Source: Acidovorax sp. GW101-3H11 (GTDB taxonomy: Bacteria; Pseudomonadota; Gammaproteobacteria; Burkholderiales; Burkholderiaceae_C). Taken from it: a DNA stretch of 44,531 nucleotides. The stretch's first letter is position 1; every line of letters starts with the position of its first letter. Location of the stretch: contig NZ_LUKZ01000012.1 of the NCBI RefSeq assembly GCF_001633105.1, forward strand, positions 50,499 to 95,029, written 5' to 3'. The position numbers and the translations under genes were made by a program. Below the pieces are notes generated by a model. It made no database searches and was not told the DNA's origin. It worked only from the letters and a program-made list of their open reading frames with translations. Shown here piece by piece: positions 10,429-18,392 of this stretch.

Positions 10429-11409
10429 TCACTCCAGCTTCAGGCCGATGTCCTTGATGAGCTTGCCCCAGCGCGCGCGTTCGGCCATGGCAAAGGTGTT
10501 CATCTGCGCGGGCGTGCCGGGCATGGCCTCCACACCCAGGGCCTGGAAGCGTGCCTTCACCGGCGTAGAGTTCAGTGCGGCCTGCAGCGCGGTGCTCAGG
10601 CGCTTGATTTCTTCGGGCGACGTGGACGCATGGACCGACATGCCCTGCCAGGCAAACGCCTCGAAGTCCTTGAGGCCTTGCTCCATCAGCGTCGGCACTT
10701 CAGGCAGCGTGGCCATGCGCTGGGCGCTGGCCACGCCAATGGCGCGCAGGTTGCCCCCCACGATGTTTGGCATACCGCCCGCCGACTCGACAAACATGAA
10801 AGGAACCTGCCCACCCATGATGTCCTGGATGGCCGGCGTGACACCCCGGTAAGGCACATGGGTCATGTTCAAGCCGGTCTGCTGGCGCAGCAGCTCCATG
10901 GTCAGGTGGTGGGGCGTGCCCGCGCCGGGCGATGCATAGTTGACGCCGCCAGGCTGGGCCTTGGCCCAGGCCACGAACTCCTTGAAGTTCTTGACGGGCA
11001 GCTTGGGCGACACCACCAGGATCAGCGGGAAACGCACCAGCATGCCCACCGATGACAGGTCCCGGTCGGCGTTGTACGACAGCTTGCTGTACAGCCAGGG
11101 GTTGGTGGCCAGCACGGCGTAGTCGCCCGTGAGCAGCAGGTTGGCCGGGGTGGAGGAGCGTGCCACATAGTCCGCAGCGATGTTGTGCGCAGCGCCGGGC
11201 TTGTTGACCACCACGATGGTCTGGTTCAGCGTCTTGCTCATCTGGTCGGCCACGGTGCGCGCAACGATGTCGGTGCCGCCACCGGCCGCCATGCCGACCA
11301 CCCACTCGAGGGGGCGTTTGTCCTGCGCCAGGGTGGCCATGGGCAGGCCGCTCAGGGACATCGCGGCGGTGCACAGGGCCGCGCGGCGGGAGAGGTTGAA
11401 TGTGGACAT
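10429..11409 (-). CDS. Bug/TctC-family periplasmic solute-binding protein
   Basis: Extracytoplasmic binding protein of the tripartite tricarboxylate transporter type, greatly expanded in Burkholderiales. It has 326 residues from the ATG at 11409, which follows GAGGAG by 7 nt. The N-terminus has the pattern NLSRRAALCTAAMSLSGLPM, a signal peptide with a twin arginine. The mature part shows LEWVVGMAAGGGTDIVARTVA, the P-loop-like ligand segment of the family, and YASPGAGTPHHLTMELL. No TctA or TctB membrane gene lies in the window, as is usual for Bug proteins. Position between hpaI and gabD suggests it binds a pathway substrate or a related carboxylate. Confidence 0.88.
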   Translation of the reverse strand: MSTFNLSRRAALCTAAMSLSGLPMATLAQDKRPLEWVVGMAAGGGTDIVARTVADQMSKTLNQTIVVVNKPGAAHNIAADYVARSSTPANLLLTGDYAVLATNPWLYSKLSYNADRDLSSVGMLVRFPLILVVSPKLPVKNFKEFVAWAKAQPGGVNYASPGAGTPHHLTMELLRQQTGLNMTHVPYRGVTPAIQDIMGGQVPFMFVESAGGMPNIVGGNLRAIGVASAQRMATLPEVPTLMEQGLKDFEAFAWQGMSVHASTSPEEIKRLSTALQAALNSTPVKARFQALGVEAMPGTPAQMNTFAMAERARWGKLIKDIGLKLE

Positions 11410-11492
11410 GGGGTGTCTCCTCACAGGGAATGGTTGGAAAAAAGGCCGGCTTGGTGGCTGGCTCGGGGAAAAACGGAAAAAGGCTGCGCTGC

Positions 11493-11515
11493 GGGCACTG
11501 CCTGCTGCAGTGCCC
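11493..11515 (-). terminator. Stem-loop between hpaI and the Bug gene
   Basis: GGGCACTG and CAGTGCCC form an 8-bp perfect stem with a 7-nt loop in the 138-bp gap. On the minus strand a TTTTT and a second TTTTT follow about 11 and 20 nt after the stem. This may be a weak terminator, or an mRNA-processing structure that lowers expression of the operon's distal transport genes. Confidence 0.4.
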
Positions 11516-11547
11516 GGTGCCGGGTTGTCTATGTGTGGATGGGCCTG

Positions 11548-12372
11548 TCAGTAGGGGTTGCCACCGCCAGCCAGGGGCACCCTCGTTGGCACAGGCGCCG
11601 AGTTGCGGCCAAAGCTGCGCGCCAGCTCTGTAGCGCTGCGCACCAGCAGCGTGGTGTCCACACCGACGGCCACGAACAGGGCACCCGCGTCGAGGTAGCT
11701 CTGGGCCAGCTGGCGGTCTGCCATCAGGATGCCGGGGGCCTTGCCGACCGCACGCACCGTGGCAATGCCCTCCAGGATGGCCCGCTGCACTGCGGGGTGG
11801 CTGGCCTGGCCCCGGTATCCCATCGACGCCGACAGGTCCGCAGGGCCGAAGAACACGCCGTCCACGCCGTCGGTCGCTGCGATGGCCTGCAGGTTCTGCA
11901 TCGCCAGCGGGGTCTCGGCCTGCACCAGCAGGCACATCTCGCCGTTGGCGCAGTTCAGGTAGTCCTCCACCTGATTCCAGCGCGAGGCCCGCGCCAGCGC
12001 GGCACCCATGCCCCGGATGCCTTCGGGTGCATAGCGCATGGCCCGCACCATCAGGGCCGCCTGCTCGGGCGTATCGACCATGGGGATGAGCAGGGTCTGC
12101 GCGCCCACATCCAGGTACTGCTTGACCAGCGCCACATCGGCCTGCACCGGGCGCACCACGGGGTGCGCGGGGTATGGCGCCACGGCCCGCAGCTGGTCGA
12201 GCACGCTGCGCACGTCGTTGGGCGCATGTTCGCCGTCCAGCAGCAGCCAGTCAAAACCGCAGCCGGCCAGCGCCTCGGCGGCGTTGGCATCAGCCAGCCC
12301 CACCCACAGGCCAATTTGCGGCTGGCCTTCGCGCAGCGCATTGCGAAACCGATTGTTGGGGATCTGCATCAT
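11548..12372 (-). CDS. hpaI: 4-hydroxy-2-oxoheptanedioate aldolase HpaI
   Basis: Class II (metal-dependent) aldolase that cleaves 4-hydroxy-2-oxoheptane-1,7-dioate to pyruvate and succinate semialdehyde, the final hpa step. It has 274 residues from ATG 12372 (a second ATG follows at once). Hallmarks are [30 protein letters not shown] with the catalytic His, metal ligands in VQAETP and [12 protein letters not shown], and the conserved Arg in [10 protein letters not shown]. It ends in a short basic tail ([11 protein letters not shown]). It lies 10 bp after hpaH. The product is consumed by GabD two genes downstream. Related aldolases (GarL, RhmA) are the alternative, excluded by context. Confidence 0.95.
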   Translation of the reverse strand: MMQIPNNRFRNALREGQPQIGLWVGLADANAAEALAGCGFDWLLLDGEHAPNDVRSVLDQLRAVAPYPAHPVVRPVQADVALVKQYLDVGAQTLLIPMVDTPEQAALMVRAMRYAPEGIRGMGAALARASRWNQVEDYLNCANGEMCLLVQAETPLAMQNLQAIAATDGVDGVFFGPADLSASMGYRGQASHPAVQRAILEGIATVRAVGKAPGILMADRQLAQSYLDAGALFVAVGVDTTLLVRSATELARSFGRNSAPVPTRVPLAGGGNPY

Positions 12373-12382
12373 GGCAAAGGCC

Positions 12383-13186
12383 TCACACAAAACGGAAGGA
12401 CACGGAGCCCAGCGGGCCGTAGTCGGCATGGAAGCTGTCGCCCGCCACCGCCGCCGTGGGGCGTGTGAACGAGCCCGCCAGCACCACATCGCCCGCGTTG
12501 AGCTGCTCGCCATAGGGCGCGATCTTGTTGGCCAGCCAGGCCACGCCATTCGCCGGGTGGTTGAGCACGGCGGCAGCCAGGCCACTCTCCTCGATCACGC
12601 CGTTCTTGTGCAAAAGCGCGCCCACCCAGCGCAGGTCCACATCCAGGGGCTTGACGGGGCGGCCGCCCAGCACGATGCCTGCATTGGCGGCGAAGTCCGA
12701 GATGGTGTCGAAGACCTTGCGCATCACGCGGGTCTCGCGGTCGAACTGCTCGATGCGCGAGTCGATGATCTCGATGGCGGGCACCACATAGTCGGTGGCC
12801 GAAAGCACGTCAAACAGCGTGACGCCCGGGCCTTTCAGGGGCTTGCCCAGGATGAAGGCCAGCTCCACCTCCACGCGCGGCGCGATGAAGCGCTCGAAGG
12901 GAATATCGCCACCGGCATCGAAGAACATGTCGTCCATCAGAGGTGCATAGTCGGGCTCGGTGATCTGGCTGGCGATCTGCATCGCCCGCGAGGTCAGACC
13001 GATCTTGCGGCCCTTGATGGTGCGGCCCTCGGCCAGCTCCAGCCGCACCCATTCGCGCTGGATGGCGTAGCCGTCCTCGATGGTCATCTCGGGGTACTGC
13101 AGCGAGAAGTGGCGCAGCTGCGTGCGGGTCATACGTGCGTCTTGGAGCGCGCGCGCCAGGGCGCCCACGGTGTCTTGTGAAAGCAT
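12383..13186 (-). CDS. hpaH: 2-oxo-hept-4-ene-1,7-dioate hydratase HpaH
   Basis: Adds water to 2-oxohept-4-ene-1,7-dioate, the sixth step of homoprotocatechuate meta-cleavage. From ATG 13186 ([14 protein letters not shown]) it has 267 residues, a common length for HpaH. It belongs to the hydratase/decarboxylase family (MhpD type) of the FAH fold: [27 protein letters not shown], and the metal-binding [11 protein letters not shown] with two glutamates followed by AIEIIDSRI. The open frame extends upstream of the ATG through hpaF, but that sequence is the hpaF gene in another frame. The gap to hpaF is 16 bp. Confidence 0.95.
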   Translation of the reverse strand: MLSQDTVGALARALQDARMTRTQLRHFSLQYPEMTIEDGYAIQREWVRLELAEGRTIKGRKIGLTSRAMQIASQITEPDYAPLMDDMFFDAGGDIPFERFIAPRVEVELAFILGKPLKGPGVTLFDVLSATDYVVPAIEIIDSRIEQFDRETRVMRKVFDTISDFAANAGIVLGGRPVKPLDVDLRWVGALLHKNGVIEESGLAAAVLNHPANGVAWLANKIAPYGEQLNAGDVVLAGSFTRPTAAVAGDSFHADYGPLGSVSFRFV

Positions 13187-13202
13187 GGTGTTGTAGGGGC
13201 CG

Positions 13203-13658
13203 TCAGCGGTTGGCCGGCTTGTGGAACAGGGGGTGGATGGAGCTGTGTTTGGCGTCGAACACCTCGGGACCTTCGTCGATCTGCAAGGTGATGCCGATGT
13301 GGCGCGACGCCAGCAGCGCAGCAAAATGGGCCTGGGCTGTGGCCTCCAGCGCGCGGCCCACGGACAGGTGGGTGGCAGCGCCACGGCCGCGCCCCATGCG
13401 CAGGTTGAGGTAGACGAAGGCATAGCCCGCGCCATCCCCCGCCGCCAGCCCGGCGGCCCCGCCATCGGCCACGGCGCAGTGCGCAGCCGGGTAGGCCAGC
13501 ACGCGCACGCCGCCGGTGGGGAACACCGGCTTGCCCGCTTCATCCACCTGGGCGCACAAGGTGCGGGCCAGCGTGCGGCACAGCGCCGCCATGTCACTGC
13601 CGCCTTGTGCGGCGGGCAGGTCCAGGTTGGGGGTGTAGAGGATGACCAGGTGGGGCAT
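13203..13658 (-). CDS. hpaF: 5-carboxymethyl-2-hydroxymuconate delta-isomerase HpaF
   Basis: Isomerase of the tautomerase superfamily that shifts the double bond of 5-carboxymethyl-2-hydroxymuconate. The N-terminus is [12 protein letters not shown]; Pro2 becomes the catalytic N-terminal proline. The remaining body contains [14 protein letters not shown] and [19 protein letters not shown], which align with the HpaF/CHMI fold, and a C-terminal HPLFHK. At 151 residues it is longer than the enteric enzyme (about 126), with extra residues around the [12 protein letters not shown] and [11 protein letters not shown] segments. It sits between hpaD and hpaH in the operon. Confidence 0.9.
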   Translation of the reverse strand: MPHLVILYTPNLDLPAAQGGSDMAALCRTLARTLCAQVDEAGKPVFPTGGVRVLAYPAAHCAVADGGAAGLAAGDGAGYAFVYLNLRMGRGRGAATHLSVGRALEATAQAHFAALLASRHIGITLQIDEGPEVFDAKHSSIHPLFHKPANR

Positions 13659-13694
13659 GGCGCGGCTCCGGCTCAGGTGCGGGTCAAGGACGGG

Positions 13695-14618
13695 TTAGAG
13701 GCGGCTGAAGGCCTGGTAGCCCGAGGCCGAGGAGGCCTGCGCCGCCGGAATCGCACGCCCCGTCTGCGGGGTGACCGGGAAGATGGCGTTGATCTGCCCT
13801 GTGCCCGAGGCGCCGAAATACGGCGTCACCACCTCCGCCCGGCCCGCGTACTCCGACCAGCCCAGTGCACCCACAAGCATGGCGGTGTCGTGCATGAACC
13901 CTTCGCCATGGCCCTTGGCCGCGTACTCGGGCAACATCTCGCAGAACGTGGCCCAGTCGCCCGCCTGCCACATCTCGATGACGCGGTGGTCCAGCGTCTC
14001 CAGGAAGGGGCTCCAGATCCTCTGGGCAAATTCGGGGGCCAGGCCGTTCTGGGCAAAGCGGTGGCTCAGGCTGCCGCTGGCCAGAAAGGCCACGGTGCCG
14101 TCGTAGTGCTCTTCAATGGCCCGGCGCATGGCCCAGCCCAGGCGCGCGCTGTCGGCCAGATAGTGCACCTGGCACAGAGCCGACACCGACACCACCTTGA
14201 AGTGCTGGTCGGCGTTCATGTAGCGCATGGGGACCAGCGTTCCGTACTCGGGCGCCAGCGTGGTCGCGGGGTGGGCCAGGGTCTCCACGCCCTGTGCGCA
14301 GCAGGCCTGGGCCAGCAGCTGCCCCAGCTCCGGATTGCCGGGAAACGCGTAGTCCAGGTTGCTGATGAAGTGGGGCAGCTCGTTGCTGGTGTACACCCCC
14401 TGGAACTGCGGCGCGCAGTTGATGTGGTAGTTGGCGTTCACCAGCCAGTGCGTGTCGAACACCACGATGGTGTCCACGCCCAGCTCCCGGCAGCGGCGGC
14501 CGATTTCTGCATGGCCGTCGATGGCGGCCTGGCGGAACCCTTTTTGCGGTCCCTCCAGTTCGCTCAGGTACATGGAGGGCACGTGGGTGATTTTGGCTGC
14601 CAGTGCGAGTTGTCCCAT
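13695..14618 (-). CDS. hpaD: 3,4-dihydroxyphenylacetate 2,3-dioxygenase HpaD
   Basis: Ring-cleaving, Fe(II)-dependent extradiol dioxygenase that opens homoprotocatechuate to 5-carboxymethyl-2-hydroxymuconate semialdehyde. From ATG 14618, with AGGAG a few bases upstream, it has 307 residues. It is of the class III (LigB) type: KITHVPSMYLSE with the first His ligand, FDTHWLVNANYHINC with further His residues, SGSLSHRFAQNG, and GEGFMHDTAMLVGALGW. This differs from the class I HpaD of some Gram-positives. It defines the pathway as homoprotocatechuate meta-cleavage. Confidence 0.95.
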   Translation of the reverse strand: MGQLALAAKITHVPSMYLSELEGPQKGFRQAAIDGHAEIGRRCRELGVDTIVVFDTHWLVNANYHINCAPQFQGVYTSNELPHFISNLDYAFPGNPELGQLLAQACCAQGVETLAHPATTLAPEYGTLVPMRYMNADQHFKVVSVSALCQVHYLADSARLGWAMRRAIEEHYDGTVAFLASGSLSHRFAQNGLAPEFAQRIWSPFLETLDHRVIEMWQAGDWATFCEMLPEYAAKGHGEGFMHDTAMLVGALGWSEYAGRAEVVTPYFGASGTGQINAIFPVTPQTGRAIPAAQASSASGYQAFSRL

Positions 14619-14695
14619 TCTTTGCTCCTGTATTTCTCGGCTGTTCTGTGGTTCGATTGGATGCTTGCGGGGTACGACGTGGTCCAGGCCGCAGG

Positions 14696-16153
14696 TCAAA
14701 CACCCCAGTGCGGAATGTGGTGGCTCCCCATCGACACCGCAATGTTCTTGGGCTCCAGGAACACCTCGTAGCTCCAGGTGCCACCTTCGCGCCCCGTGCC
14801 GCTGCCCTTCGTGCCGCCGAAGGGCTGGCGCAGGTCGCGCACGTTCTGACTGTTGACGAAACACATGCCTGCCTCGATGCCGGCCGCCACGCGGTGTGCC
14901 CGGCCAATGTTCTCGGTCCAGACGTAGCTCGACAGGCCGTACTGGATGTCGTTGGCCAGGCGGATCGCTTCGGCCTCGTCCTCGAACGGGATCAGGCAGG
15001 CCACGGGGCCGAAGATCTCTTCCTGGGCAATCTTCATGCGGTTGTCCACGTCCGCGAACACCGTGGGCAGCACGAAGTTGCCCTTTTGCAGATGGGCCGG
15101 CAGGTCGGGCGTGCCGAGGCCGCCGCACAGCAGGGTGGCGCCCTCTTTCGGGCCCAGTTCGATATAGCTGCGCACCTTGGCCAGATGGGCCTGGCTGATC
15201 ATCGGACCGACGATGGTCTTCTCATCCAGCGGGTCCCCCACCACGATGCGGCGCGCGCGGGCCGCGAACTTCTCTGCGAAGTCGGCATAGATGGACTTCT
15301 GCACCAGGATGCGCGAACCGGCGGTGCAGCGCTCTCCGTTGTTGGAGAAGATCATGAAGAGGGCGGCGTCGAGCGCGCGGTCCAGATCGGCGTCGGCAAA
15401 CACCACGAACGGGCTCTTGCCGCCCAGCTCCATGCTGAACTTCTTGAGGCCTGCGGCCTGCACGATGCGGTTGCCCGTGGCCGTGGAGCCCGTGAACGAA
15501 ATCGCGCGCACGTCGGGGTGTGTGCACAGCGGCTCGCCCGCGTCCTTGCCATAACCATGCACCACATTCAGCACACCGGCCGGAATGCCCGCTTCGAGCG
15601 CCAGCTCGCCCAGGCGCGCAGCCGTCAGGGGCGACAACTCGCTCATCTTGAGCACCGCCGTGTTGCCGAAGGCCAGGGCGGGAGCTACCTTCCAGGTGGA
15701 CGTCATGAAGGGCACGTTCCACGGCGAGATCAATGCGCACACGCCCACCGGGTGGAACAGCGTGTAGTTCAGGTGGGTGGGCGTGGGGTAGGTGTGGCCG
15801 TCCACGCGGGTGCACATCTCGGCAAAGTAATAGAAGTTGTCGGCAGCACGCGGAATCAGCGCCTTGCCGGTCTGGCCGATCACCTGGCCCGTGTCCTTGG
15901 TTTCTGTCAGTGCCAGCGTGGGCACCTCGGCGGCGATCAGGTCGCCGAGCTTGCGCACGAGCTTGGCGCGCTCGGGGGCGGGCAAGCCGGCCCAGGCGGG
16001 AAAGGCGTCCTTGGCGGCGGCCACGGCGGCATGGACTTCGGCCGCGCCACCGCTGGCCACCTCCGCCAGCACCTCCTGCGTAGCGGGGTTGACGGTCTCG
16101 AAGTATTCGCGGCTTTCGACGGGCTTGCCGCCGATCAGGTGTTGGATGCGCAT
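14696..16153 (-). CDS. hpaE: 5-carboxymethyl-2-hydroxymuconate semialdehyde dehydrogenase HpaE
   Basis: NAD-dependent dehydrogenase acting on the HpaD product. It has 485 residues, starting MRIQHLIGGKPVESREYFET as in the family. It carries ISPWNVPFMTSTWK, FTGSTATGNRI, general base in MELGGKSPFV (E242) and nucleophile in NNGERCTAGSR (C276). The NNGERC wording is characteristic of HpaE and the related hydroxymuconic semialdehyde dehydrogenases. A GGAG site precedes the ATG. It lies between hpaG2 (43 bp) and hpaD (77 bp). Confidence 0.96.
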   Translation of the reverse strand: MRIQHLIGGKPVESREYFETVNPATQEVLAEVASGGAAEVHAAVAAAKDAFPAWAGLPAPERAKLVRKLGDLIAAEVPTLALTETKDTGQVIGQTGKALIPRAADNFYYFAEMCTRVDGHTYPTPTHLNYTLFHPVGVCALISPWNVPFMTSTWKVAPALAFGNTAVLKMSELSPLTAARLGELALEAGIPAGVLNVVHGYGKDAGEPLCTHPDVRAISFTGSTATGNRIVQAAGLKKFSMELGGKSPFVVFADADLDRALDAALFMIFSNNGERCTAGSRILVQKSIYADFAEKFAARARRIVVGDPLDEKTIVGPMISQAHLAKVRSYIELGPKEGATLLCGGLGTPDLPAHLQKGNFVLPTVFADVDNRMKIAQEEIFGPVACLIPFEDEAEAIRLANDIQYGLSSYVWTENIGRAHRVAAGIEAGMCFVNSQNVRDLRQPFGGTKGSGTGREGGTWSYEVFLEPKNIAVSMGSHHIPHWGV

Positions 16154-16196
16154 GAGAGGAATCTCCAGGAAGCAGGGATATTTTTTGGGAGGGAAG

Positions 16197-16964
16197 TCAG
16201 CGGCCGAAGGCTTCGTCGCCCACGATGGTGTTCACCAGCCGGCCGATGCCGTCGATCTCGGTGACCACCTGGTCGCCCACGCTGACGTTCACCACGCCTT
16301 CGGGCGTGCCCGTCAAGATCACGTCGCCCGCGCGCAGCGTCATGAAGCCGCTCAGGTACTCGATCAGCTCGGCAATGTCATTGACCATGTTGCCCGTGTG
16401 CCCCTGCTGCACTACCTGGCCATTGACCAGGGTGCGCAGTTGCAGATCGTGCGGATCGGGCACATCGGCGGCATCCACGAACCAGGGGCCCAGCACGGTG
16501 CAGGTGTCGCGGTTCTTCACGCGCAGGTTGGGCCGGTACCAGTTCTCCAGGTAGTCGCGGATCGCGTAGTCGTTGCACACCGTGTAGCCCGCCACATGCT
16601 GCAGGGCGTCGGCCTTCTTGACGCCCCGTGCGGTCTTGCCAATGACCACCGCGAGTTCGCACTCGTAGTGCATGAAGGCCGCATCGGCCGGCCGGCGCGT
16701 CTGACCGTTGTGGCCGATCAAGGCGCCCGGGCCCTTGAGGAACACCAGGGGTTCGTCCTTCGTGGTCACGGTCAGCTCGCCCGACAGCTCCTTGAGGTGG
16801 TCGGCATAGTTCAGGCCCAGCGCGATGATGGTGCCCACTTCGAAAGGCGGCAGCCAGACCACCTCACCCTGCTCCAGCACGCGGCCATCGGCCAGTCGGA
16901 TCTGCTCGCCATGGGGGGTTGCCTCATGAATGGCGCCTGCATAGGCCACCCTTGCCTTCTTCAT
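16197..16964 (-). CDS. hpaG2: HpaG2: C-terminal-type decarboxylase/isomerase subunit
   Basis: FAH-fold enzyme corresponding to the C-terminal half of enteric HpaG/HpcE, which decarboxylates 5-oxopent-3-ene-1,2,5-tricarboxylate and isomerises the product. It has 255 residues with GLNYADHLKE, FLKGPGALIGHNG, the metal-ligand motif HYECELAVVIGK (two Glu) and GYTVCNDYAIRDYLENWYRPN with the Asp ligand. In enterobacteria the two halves are fused; here the start ATG overlaps the hpaG1 stop by 4 bp (ATGA), so the two subunits are translationally coupled. The metal site is complete, unlike that of hpaG1. Confidence 0.93.
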   Translation of the reverse strand: MKKARVAYAGAIHEATPHGEQIRLADGRVLEQGEVVWLPPFEVGTIIALGLNYADHLKELSGELTVTTKDEPLVFLKGPGALIGHNGQTRRPADAAFMHYECELAVVIGKTARGVKKADALQHVAGYTVCNDYAIRDYLENWYRPNLRVKNRDTCTVLGPWFVDAADVPDPHDLQLRTLVNGQVVQQGHTGNMVNDIAELIEYLSGFMTLRAGDVILTGTPEGVVNVSVGDQVVTEIDGIGRLVNTIVGDEAFGR

Positions 16965-17656
16965 TGCGAAACTCCTTCATTCACCAACCGGTTGTCGAGC
17001 TGGCCCAGGCCCTTGATCTCGATGCGGACCTGCTGCCCGGCCCGCACACGCGGAGCATCGGCAGACACCCCCAGCATGAGCACATCGCCGGGCGACAAGG
17101 TCATGAACTCCGTCACATCGGCCAGCAGGCGCGCCACCGTGCGCCGCCGCTCGCCCGTGGTGGTGGCGTGCACCAGGGCACCGTCCACCCAAACGCGTAC
17201 ATCCAGGGCATCGGGGTTGCCCACCGCGCTGCAGGGCACGACCATGGGCCCGATGGGGCAAGAGCCATCGCGCGCCTTGAAGCGAATCGAGGGCCGGTAG
17301 AACAGGCCATGGGGCACGCTGATGTCGTTCACGATGGTGTAGCCCGCAACGTGGTCCAGCGCCTGCTCTGGCGCCACGCGGCACGCAGTGCGGCCGATGA
17401 CGATGCCCAGCGAAGCGCCGATCTCCAGCTCGGGGGCATCGGCGGGCACCACCACGGCATCCCCAAGGCCCGCCAAGGTGTTGCGTGGCTTGATGTACAG
17501 AACCGGCGCCTTGGCGGGCGCCTTGTAGGGCGGCAACTCGGCAGCGGGCCCGAGCGAGGCAATCGCGGGCTCGTGGTTGAGGAGGGTTCCGTACACCACC
17601 CCGGACAGCCGGTAGGGCGCAACATCGAACTCCAGATGGCAGGGGTTTGAGTGCAT
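16961..17656 (-). CDS. hpaG1: HpaG1: N-terminal-type FAH-fold subunit lacking metal ligands
   Basis: Corresponds to the N-terminal half of fused HpaG/HpcE; 231 residues. It keeps family landmarks PPYKAPAKAPVLYIKPRNT, GYTIVNDISVPHGLFYRPS, CPIGPMVVPC and LSPGDVLMLG. Where HpaG2 has ECELAVVIGK this protein reads GASLGIVIGR, so both metal-binding Glu are missing, as I recall is also true of the N-half of the enteric fusion. It may form a heteromer with HpaG2. It is the first gene of the operon. The ATG at 17656 has no clear Shine-Dalgarno site and lies about 18 nt from the predicted transcription start. Confidence 0.9.
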   Translation of the reverse strand: MHSNPCHLEFDVAPYRLSGVVYGTLLNHEPAIASLGPAAELPPYKAPAKAPVLYIKPRNTLAGLGDAVVVPADAPELEIGASLGIVIGRTACRVAPEQALDHVAGYTIVNDISVPHGLFYRPSIRFKARDGSCPIGPMVVPCSAVGNPDALDVRVWVDGALVHATTTGERRRTVARLLADVTEFMTLSPGDVLMLGVSADAPRVRAGQQVRIEIKGLGQLDNRLVNEGVSQ

Positions 17657-17665
17657 GGCAGTTAA

Positions 17666-17706
17666 TTGCTAATATGTGAGTATCTTATTTGCTAACATGT
17701 GAGCAA
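17666..17706. promoter_or_regulatory. Two-site operator between hpaG1 and hpaR (probable HpaR sites)
   Basis: TTGCTAATATGTGAG (17666-17680) and TTGCTAACATGTGAG (17689-17703) are direct repeats differing at one base, 23 bp apart, about two helix turns. The second extends to TTGCTAACATGTGAGCAA (17689-17706), a palindrome matching its own complement at 16 of 18 positions. One copy fills the spacer of the predicted hpaG1 promoter and the other covers its start point, the expected geometry for repression by the adjacent MarR protein. Confidence 0.7.
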
Positions 17707-17711
17707 GTCAA
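17682..17711 (-). promoter_or_regulatory. Predicted sigma-70 promoter of the hpa operon
   Basis: On the minus strand TTGACT (17706-17711), an 18-bp spacer and TAAGAT (17682-17687) form a fair sigma-70 promoter 25 bp before the hpaG1 ATG. The spacer is almost exactly the 18-bp palindrome, so bound HpaR would block RNA polymerase. Confidence 0.6.
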
Positions 17712-17787
17712 CATCCACCGCCTGTTTTTTCCCGGGGTTTACGCGGAGATCCAGGCCCTCAGTCCGTTTCGAGGATGATTCACATGT

Positions 17788-18252
17788 ATGGATTCAAAAC
17801 CACTGGACCTTGTCCATCGCAACCTGCCGCTGCTGTTTCTGCAGGCCCGTGAGAGCGTCTTTGCACGCTTCAGGCCCATCCTCAACATGGCCGGCCTCAC
17901 CGAGCAGCAATGGCGCGTGGTACGCGCCCTGCTCGACCACGGGCCGCTGGAGCCCCGCCAGATTGGCGACATCTGCCGTCTGTCGAGCCCCAGTCTGGCC
18001 GGCATCCTGGCGCGCATGGACGACCTGGGCCTGGTGCTGCGCGAGCGGCTGGAAAACGACCAGCGCCGGGTGCGGGTGTCGGTCACGCCCAAAGGCAAGG
18101 CGCTGGCCGCCAGTCTGGCGCCCACGATCGAGGCCACCTACCGCGAGCTGGAGAACCAGTTGGGCGTCGAGTTCATTGCACACCTCTATGCCACGCTGGA
18201 CGAGGTAATTGCCAAGCTCGGCACAGCCCCCGACAGCGACGACGGAAGCTGA
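17788..18252 (+). CDS. hpaR: MarR-family regulator HpaR (homoprotocatechuate operon repressor)
   Basis: Winged-helix repressor of the HpaR branch; 154 residues. The N-terminal dimer helices are followed by LTEQQWRVVRALLDHGPLEP, the recognition region QIGDICRLSSPSLAGILARM, and the wing with the MarR signature ERLENDQRRVRVSVTPKG. It is divergent from hpaG1 with the two-site operator between them. In enteric bacteria HpaR represses the meta-cleavage operon until a pathway aromatic binds; the same role is likely here. ATG 17788 is preceded by GAGGA at a rather long distance; an out-of-frame ATG at 17784 is ignored. Confidence 0.92.
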   Translation: MDSKPLDLVHRNLPLLFLQARESVFARFRPILNMAGLTEQQWRVVRALLDHGPLEPRQIGDICRLSSPSLAGILARMDDLGLVLRERLENDQRRVRVSVTPKGKALAASLAPTIEATYRELENQLGVEFIAHLYATLDEVIAKLGTAPDSDDGS

Positions 18253-18392
18253 GCGCGCTGCCGTAGCCAAGCACCTGCAGGCTGCGCACGCTCGAAAACC
18301 CGTGGTACGCCGCGGGCGGTTTTGTGATCGAATCACGCGCTCTTTGCAAGCGCTGCGAGCCCGCGAAGATGGGCCCCAACTGGAGACACAGC

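Noticed and set aside
16961..16964. Frameshift splitting a fused hpaG
   Set aside because: Both halves have proper starts and stops with an ATGA overlap and full-length domains, so two genes are intended.
18329..18341. GTGATCGAATCAC palindrome upstream of the AraC gene
   Set aside because: Short, single copy and not placed against a recognisable promoter.
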